Shown in pieces: positions 59,962 through 64,000 of a stretch of 64,000 nucleotides of DNA. Both the position numbers and the translations under genes were made by a program. The notes under the pieces were generated by a model. That model made no database searches. It was not told the DNA's origin and saw only the letters and a program-made list of their open reading frames with translations. The stretch spans positions 1,984,001-2,048,000 of the forward strand of contig NC_009655.1 in the NCBI RefSeq assembly GCF_000017245.1. Reading direction: 5' to 3'. Every line of letters begins with the position of its first letter. Position 1 is the first letter of the stretch. Source of the DNA: Actinobacillus succinogenes 130Z (GTDB lineage: Bacteria > Pseudomonadota > Gammaproteobacteria > Enterobacterales > Pasteurellaceae).

Positions 59962-61098
59962 TTATGACAATTTCATTTTTAAAGTCGCCGCAATATTGCG
60001 TGCCGTGATTTCTAAATTCTGCTCGGCTTCAGAAAGCGCTTCCGACAAAGTACAAACCTTAGTTAATACGCTGAATACGGCATCGATACCGGAATCATAC
60101 ACGGCTTCAACATCTTTGCCTAAACTACCCGCAATACAAATAACGGGAAGATTAAATTTTTTCGCGACGGCGGCAACACCTACGGGTACTTTACCATTAA
60201 CACTCTGATAATCGATGCGACCTTCTCCGGTAATAACTAAATCGGCATTCCGCATTTTACCTTCAAGATCCAACAGTTTAGCGATAATCCCGATCCCGCT
60301 TTTTAGCGAACCGCGTAAAAAACCTGCAAATGCCGCACCCAGTCCACCGGCCGCACCCGCGCCGGCTAAATTTTTTACCGGTATGCCGAGATCCCGTTCT
60401 ACAATATCTCCGTAATGAGATAAAGCGGAATCCAAGGTATTTACCATTTCCGCTGTCGCCCCTTTTTGCGGCCCGAATACTGCAGAAGCTCCTTTTTCGC
60501 CTACCAAAGGGTTAGTAACATCACAAGCGATATCAAAACGGCAGTCTTTCAAACGTAGATCCAAACCCGATATATCGATTTTATTCAGCCGGGCTAATTC
60601 CGCCCCGCCATAGCCTAAGGATTTACCGGCGGAATCAAGGAATTTTACCCCTAATGCCTGTAACATGCCTACTCCGCCGTCATTCGTGGCGCTTCCGCCC
60701 AAGCCGATAATAAAATGTTGGGTACCTAAATCTAACGCCGCCAGAATTAACTCACCGACGCCGTAAGTAGTGGTTATCAACGGATTTCTTTTATCCGTCG
60801 GTACCTGTTCAAGCCCGCAAGCGGCCGCGACTTCAATAAACGCCGTTCGTTTATCCGCCGAAATACCGAAAAACGCGGGTTGCGGCTCACCCAGCGCATC
60901 AATAGCGTTCAGCGTTATTTTTTGCCCGTGCATAGCGTCGATCATAGTATCTACCGTTCCTTCCCCACCGTCCGCAACAGGAATTTTTATATAATCCGCA
61001 TCGGGAAAAACAGATTTAAATCCCCGTTCAATGGTATTTGCCACGTCCATTGCCGAAAGGCTTTCTTTGTAAGAATCAGGTGCAATAACAATTTTCAT
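59962..61098 (-). CDS. garK: Glycerate 2-kinase
   Basis: 378 residues from the ATG at 61098, which has GGAG nine bases upstream; an upstream ATG at 61125 would add nine residues. Glycerate kinase type 1: MKIVIAPDSYKESLSA start, IPVADGGEGTVDTMIDA, FIIGLGGSATNDGGVGMLQALG and ITGEGRIDYQSVNGKVP. It phosphorylates D-glycerate to 2-phosphoglycerate, the link to glycolysis. Follows garR after 128 bases that hold a small hairpin. Confidence 0.95.
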   Translation of the reverse strand: MKIVIAPDSYKESLSAMDVANTIERGFKSVFPDADYIKIPVADGGEGTVDTMIDAMHGQKITLNAIDALGEPQPAFFGISADKRTAFIEVAAACGLEQVPTDKRNPLITTTYGVGELILAALDLGTQHFIIGLGGSATNDGGVGMLQALGVKFLDSAGKSLGYGGAELARLNKIDISGLDLRLKDCRFDIACDVTNPLVGEKGASAVFGPQKGATAEMVNTLDSALSHYGDIVERDLGIPVKNLAGAGAAGGLGAAFAGFLRGSLKSGIGIIAKLLDLEGKMRNADLVITGEGRIDYQSVNGKVPVGVAAVAKKFNLPVICIAGSLGKDVEAVYDSGIDAVFSVLTKVCTLSEALSEAEQNLEITARNIAATLKMKLS

Positions 61099-61196
61099 AT
61101 CCCTTTGCTCCGTACGAATAACCATATTTAAAATAGTAAACGTCCCAAAACAGCTGATTTTGCGATTTTAAATAAGGTCACAACTCAATTAAAATC

Positions 61197-61213
61197 GGGG
61201 TGCGTAACACCCC
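61197..61213 (-). terminator. Hairpin between garR and garK
   Basis: GGGGTG (61197-61202) pairs with CACCCC (61208-61213). On the minus strand a weak T-rich tract follows; it may lower garK-cdaR expression without ending the operon. Confidence 0.45.
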
Positions 61214-61226
61214 AATTAAAGAACGG

Positions 61227-62114
61227 CTAGAACCGTTTGATCTCGGTACCGGTCAGACGTTCATAATAGCGGGCCAATGCGCTGTGATCCAATTGATCAT
61301 CACCCGCAGAACGTAATGCCTGCATCATTTCCATAACCACAGAAGTTAACGGAACATTGGCACCGACACCGCGAGAAGTCTCTAACGCATTTGCCAAATC
61401 TTTAATATGCAGATCGATACGGAAACCCGGTTTGAAATTGCGATCCAGCACCATCGGCGCTTTTGCGTCCAATACGGTACTACCGGCCAAACCGCCCCGA
61501 ATCGCTTGATAAACCAATTCAGGATCCACACCGGCTTTTGTCGCCAGCATAAAGGCTTCAGACATAGCGGCAATATTTAATGCTACGATCACTTGATTCG
61601 CCAGTTTGGTTACGTTACCCGCACCGATTTCGCCGGTATAAACCACCGAACCCGCCATAGCTTTCATCACATCGTAATATTTATCGAATACCTCTTTTTT
61701 ACCGCCGACCATTACGGATAAAGTACCGTCGATGGCTTTCGGTTCACCGCCGCTCACCGGCGCATCAAGCATATCAATACCTTTTTTCTCTAATTCGGCA
61801 TAAATTTCCCGGCTTGCTAATGGAGCGATAGAACTCATATCAATTAAAACCGCTCCCGGTTTAGCGCCTTCGAGCATACCGTTTTCACCTAAAACAGCCG
61901 ATTTAACATGCGGTGAATTAGGTAACATCGTGATAATGACATCTGATTTTGAAGCGACTTCTTTTGAATTTGCCGCGGCTTCTGCGCCCGCAGCGACCAA
62001 TTCGTCTACCGCAGATTTGTTAAAATCCGTCACAACCAAAGAATAACCCGCTTTGAGCAGATTTTTACTCATTGGTTTACCCATAATACCAAGACCGATA
62101 AATCCGATTTTCAT
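61227..62114 (-). CDS. garR: 2-hydroxy-3-oxopropionate (tartronate semialdehyde) reductase
   Basis: 295 residues from the ATG at 62114 (GGAGA ribosome site), matching the E. coli GarR start MKxGFIGLGIMGKPMSKNL with its NAD(P)-binding glycines. DAPVSGGEPKAIDG and the catalytic Lys in GAGNVTKLANQ identify the beta-hydroxyacid dehydrogenase family. It reduces tartronate semialdehyde to D-glycerate. The gene starts 42 bases after garL ends. Confidence 0.96.
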   Translation of the reverse strand: MKIGFIGLGIMGKPMSKNLLKAGYSLVVTDFNKSAVDELVAAGAEAAANSKEVASKSDVIITMLPNSPHVKSAVLGENGMLEGAKPGAVLIDMSSIAPLASREIYAELEKKGIDMLDAPVSGGEPKAIDGTLSVMVGGKKEVFDKYYDVMKAMAGSVVYTGEIGAGNVTKLANQVIVALNIAAMSEAFMLATKAGVDPELVYQAIRGGLAGSTVLDAKAPMVLDRNFKPGFRIDLHIKDLANALETSRGVGANVPLTSVVMEMMQALRSAGDDQLDHSALARYYERLTGTEIKRF

Positions 62115-62156
62115 AATGTTCTCCTCTCTCTTAGTCATATTACGTTTTAATATTAG

Positions 62157-62927
62157 TTAGTCTTTATATTTATCACTTAATGCTTGCGTAGCAGCGCGGA
62201 AAATACCCAAATCGCTGCCCACGGCAACAAACGTGGCACCCCATTCCAGATAACGTCTGGCATCAGCTTCAACCGGAGCCAAAATACCGCAAGGTTTACC
62301 GTATTTTTTCGCCGTAGCAAAGATATGTTGAATGACTTTTTGTACTTCCGGATGATTCGGTTGACCTAAATAACCCAATGCCGCCGATAAATCGCCCGGT
62401 CCGACAAATATACAATCAACACCTTCTACAGCGGCAATTTTATCTACATTATCGACGCCTTTCTGATTTTCAATCTGTACGATCACGCCGATATTATCAT
62501 TGATCACTTTAAAATAATCGGGAATAGTGGCATAACCGTTATTACGGTGACTAACGGAAACGCCCCGGATACCTTCCGGCGGATAGCGGGTTGCCGAAAC
62601 CGCATTCATTGCTTGTTCTTCGGTTTCGACATAAGGTACTAAAATATTATAAAAACCGATATCCAATACGCGCTTAATAATGACCGGTTCATTTGTAGGA
62701 ACCCGCACGATCGGCATGCTGGAACTGTCTTTTACCGCCATTAATTGCGGAATAAACGAAAGCACATCATTCGGCGCATGTTCGCCGTCGAATAAAATCC
62801 AATCGAATCCCGCCAAACCGAGAACCTCCATCGTAATCGGACTGCCTAAAGCACTCCAGCAACCGATGAGTTTTTCACCGGCGCGTAATCTTTGTAAAAA
62901 TTTGTTCGGCACGTATTGTTGATTCAT
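62157..62927 (-). CDS. garL: 5-keto-4-deoxy-D-glucarate aldolase
   Basis: 256 residues, HpcH/HpaI class II aldolase family: FDWILFDGEHAPND (catalytic His), ERxx-type phosphate site replaced as usual, VQIENQKG (metal Glu), FVGPGDLSAALG (metal Asp). It splits 5-keto-4-deoxyglucarate into pyruvate and tartronate semialdehyde. First gene of the garL-garR-garK-cdaR operon. Ribosome site AGAGGAAA. Confidence 0.95.
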   Translation of the reverse strand: MNQQYVPNKFLQRLRAGEKLIGCWSALGSPITMEVLGLAGFDWILFDGEHAPNDVLSFIPQLMAVKDSSSMPIVRVPTNEPVIIKRVLDIGFYNILVPYVETEEQAMNAVSATRYPPEGIRGVSVSHRNNGYATIPDYFKVINDNIGVIVQIENQKGVDNVDKIAAVEGVDCIFVGPGDLSAALGYLGQPNHPEVQKVIQHIFATAKKYGKPCGILAPVEADARRYLEWGATFVAVGSDLGIFRAATQALSDKYKD

Positions 62928-62998
62928 AGCAAGTTTCCTCTGAAGAATGAGTAATCATAATTTAATTAGCAGTTTAGGCAATTTACCGCAAATAAACA

Positions 62999-63014
62999 TT
63001 GTAATAATGCACAA
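62999..63014 (-). promoter_or_regulatory. CdaR-like site upstream of garL
   Basis: TTGTAAT-AA-TGCACAA matches 4 and 7 of 7 positions of the cluster palindrome and lies about 75-85 bases before the garL start, in the divergent garL/rdgC gap (62928-63176). Confidence 0.5.
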
Positions 63015-63176
63015 ATTTGAATTATTCCGAATGTTTTTTTAGTGCCGTTGCCTAACTCATTTTTCACAAAAATAAAACCTGAAGGTTTGCGCATAAATTT
63101 AATACGAAAGCCGAGACGTTATCATAATAAAAACTATGTTAAAATCTACCGCACTTTTCCATTAAAAAGGATTGTT

Positions 63177-64000
63177 ATGTATTGGTTTAAAAATGCGATG
63201 ATTTATCGCCTGACAAAAAAGCTGGATTGGTCTGAAGAAGCATTACAGCAGAATTTGACGCAAAATGCCTATCATCCGTGCGGACAGTCGGATATGAGCA
63301 GATTCGGTTGGTCAACACCGTTGCGGGGGGCTGAATTGCTGCACTTTTCCGTAGGGAAGCAGATTTTATTGGTGGCGCATAAAGAAGAGAAAATCATTCC
63401 GAGCCACGTTGTGAAACGGGAATTAGACAATCGAATCGATGAACTGGAACAGAAAGAAAACCGTAAACTGAAAAAAACCGAAAAACAGGCGCTGAAAGAC
63501 GATGTGGTTTCCGTACTGCTACCGCGCGCATTCAGTAAAAATCAGCAAACGGCAATTTGGATTAATACGGAAACGAATTTAATTTATATCGACGCGGCGT
63601 CGAGCAAACGGGCGGAAGATGTATTGGCGTTATTGCGTAAATCATTAGGCTCGCTACCGGTGGTACCGCTCGCTTTTGCTAACGAACCGGCGTTGATGAT
63701 GACAAACTGGATCGCACGAAATGAAATGCCGCAATATTTGACCGCACTTGAAGAAGCGGAACTTAAAGCGGCGGACGATAAAGGTATCATCCGCTGCAAA
63801 AACCAACCTTTGGATAGCGAAGAAATCTTATCTCATTTAGAAAAAGGCAAATTCATTACCAAGTTAGCGCTGGATTGGGAAACGCATTTAAGTTTTGTTT
63901 TAAATGATGACGGGACCTTAAAACGCTTGAAATTCGCCGATAATATCCGCGAAAAAAATGACGACATTCTGAAAGAAGATTATGCTCAGCGTTTTGATGC
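63177..64000 (+). CDS. rdgC: Recombination-associated protein RdgC (cut by window edge)
   Basis: 274 codons to the window edge, out of about 300 for the family. It starts MYWFKNAMIYRLTKKLDW with the ribosome site AAGGA and continues with QSDMSRFGWSTPL, KEEKIIPSHVVKREL and LPRAFSKNQQTAIWI, all typical of RdgC. RdgC forms a ring-shaped dimer on DNA and limits RecA. It is divergent from garL. The upstream gap carries an uptake sequence (near 63149). An in-frame uptake sequence encodes LTALEEAE. Confidence 0.95.
   Translation, partial: MYWFKNAMIYRLTKKLDWSEEALQQNLTQNAYHPCGQSDMSRFGWSTPLRGAELLHFSVGKQILLVAHKEEKIIPSHVVKRELDNRIDELEQKENRKLKKTEKQALKDDVVSVLLPRAFSKNQQTAIWINTETNLIYIDAASSKRAEDVLALLRKSLGSLPVVPLAFANEPALMMTNWIARNEMPQYLTALEEAELKAADDKGIIRCKNQPLDSEEILSHLEKGKFITKLALDWETHLSFVLNDDGTLKRLKFADNIREKNDDILKEDYAQRFD

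Noticed and set aside
1..64000. CRISPR array or prophage suggested by many identical 9-bp repeats
   Set aside because: The repeats are scattered DNA uptake sequences of both orientations with irregular spacing, and no cas, integrase or phage structural gene is present.

Overview
The window comes from a Pasteurellaceae genome of the Haemophilus influenzae-type DNA-uptake lineage. The 9-bp uptake core AAGTGCGGT (or its complement ACCGCACTT) occurs dozens of times, both inside genes and as inverted pairs after genes. Protein sequences and several local gene orders (frdABCD, metG/apbC, rne/rluC, mepM/znuCB) are gammaproteobacterial, and most closely Haemophilus/Pasteurella-like. A complete fumarate reductase operon, sucrose-6-phosphate hydrolase with fructokinase, and a full glucarate/galactarate cluster would suit a commensal or rumen succinate producer (Basfia / Mannheimia succiniciproducens / Actinobacillus succinogenes type). 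That species-level guess is inference. I see no prophage, insertion sequence, CRISPR array or rRNA operon.

Layout. 1-5440: housekeeping genes (aspS start, cmoA, an orphan ArtI-like binding protein, gloA, rnt, a NhaC-type antiporter, priC, rpsO). 5570-9116: frdABCD with an FNR/CRP-like site upstream. 9293-12545: galE, ampG, adk. 12606-16235: an iron-siderophore type ABC importer on the minus strand. 16330-19554: mepM divergent from znuCB. 19810-19945: a Fur-box promoter followed by a short terminator-ended transcript, a candidate iron-responsive small RNA. 20039-28595: tyrS, scrK, scrB, purA, metG divergent from apbC. 28666-31434: a stress island of an ECF sigma factor with a zinc-binding anti-sigma factor, divergent from a methionine-rich periplasmic peptide and msrPQ. 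31509-36390: rne divergent from rluC and a small exported protein. 36459-44391: a four-gene minus-strand operon behind a strong Fur-box match: Slam outer-membrane translocon, surface lipoprotein, TonB-dependent receptor and periplasmic M16 protease. 44492-46637: trxA, metB and three tRNA genes. 47160-62927: the aldarate cluster. 63177-64000: start of rdgC.

How the genes work together. In the aldarate cluster, glucarate dehydratases (gudD, gudX) and galactarate dehydratase (garD) make 5-keto-4-deoxyglucarate. GarL cleaves it to pyruvate and tartronate semialdehyde, GarR reduces the latter to glycerate, GarK phosphorylates glycerate, and CdaR is the likely activator. Uptake is probably by a TctCBA tripartite transporter and a GntP permease rather than the MFS GudP/GarP of E. 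coli, and a Tat-exported lactonase may open sugar-acid lactones in the periplasm. The Slam operon looks like a machine that displays a lipoprotein on the cell surface, captures an iron-bearing protein, imports it through the TonB receptor and digests it in the periplasm. Its receptor carries an in-frame run of ten G, a likely phase-variation switch. The sigma/Met-rich/MsrPQ island resembles the hypochlorite-scavenging system described in Azospira suillum, but with a different anti-sigma type.
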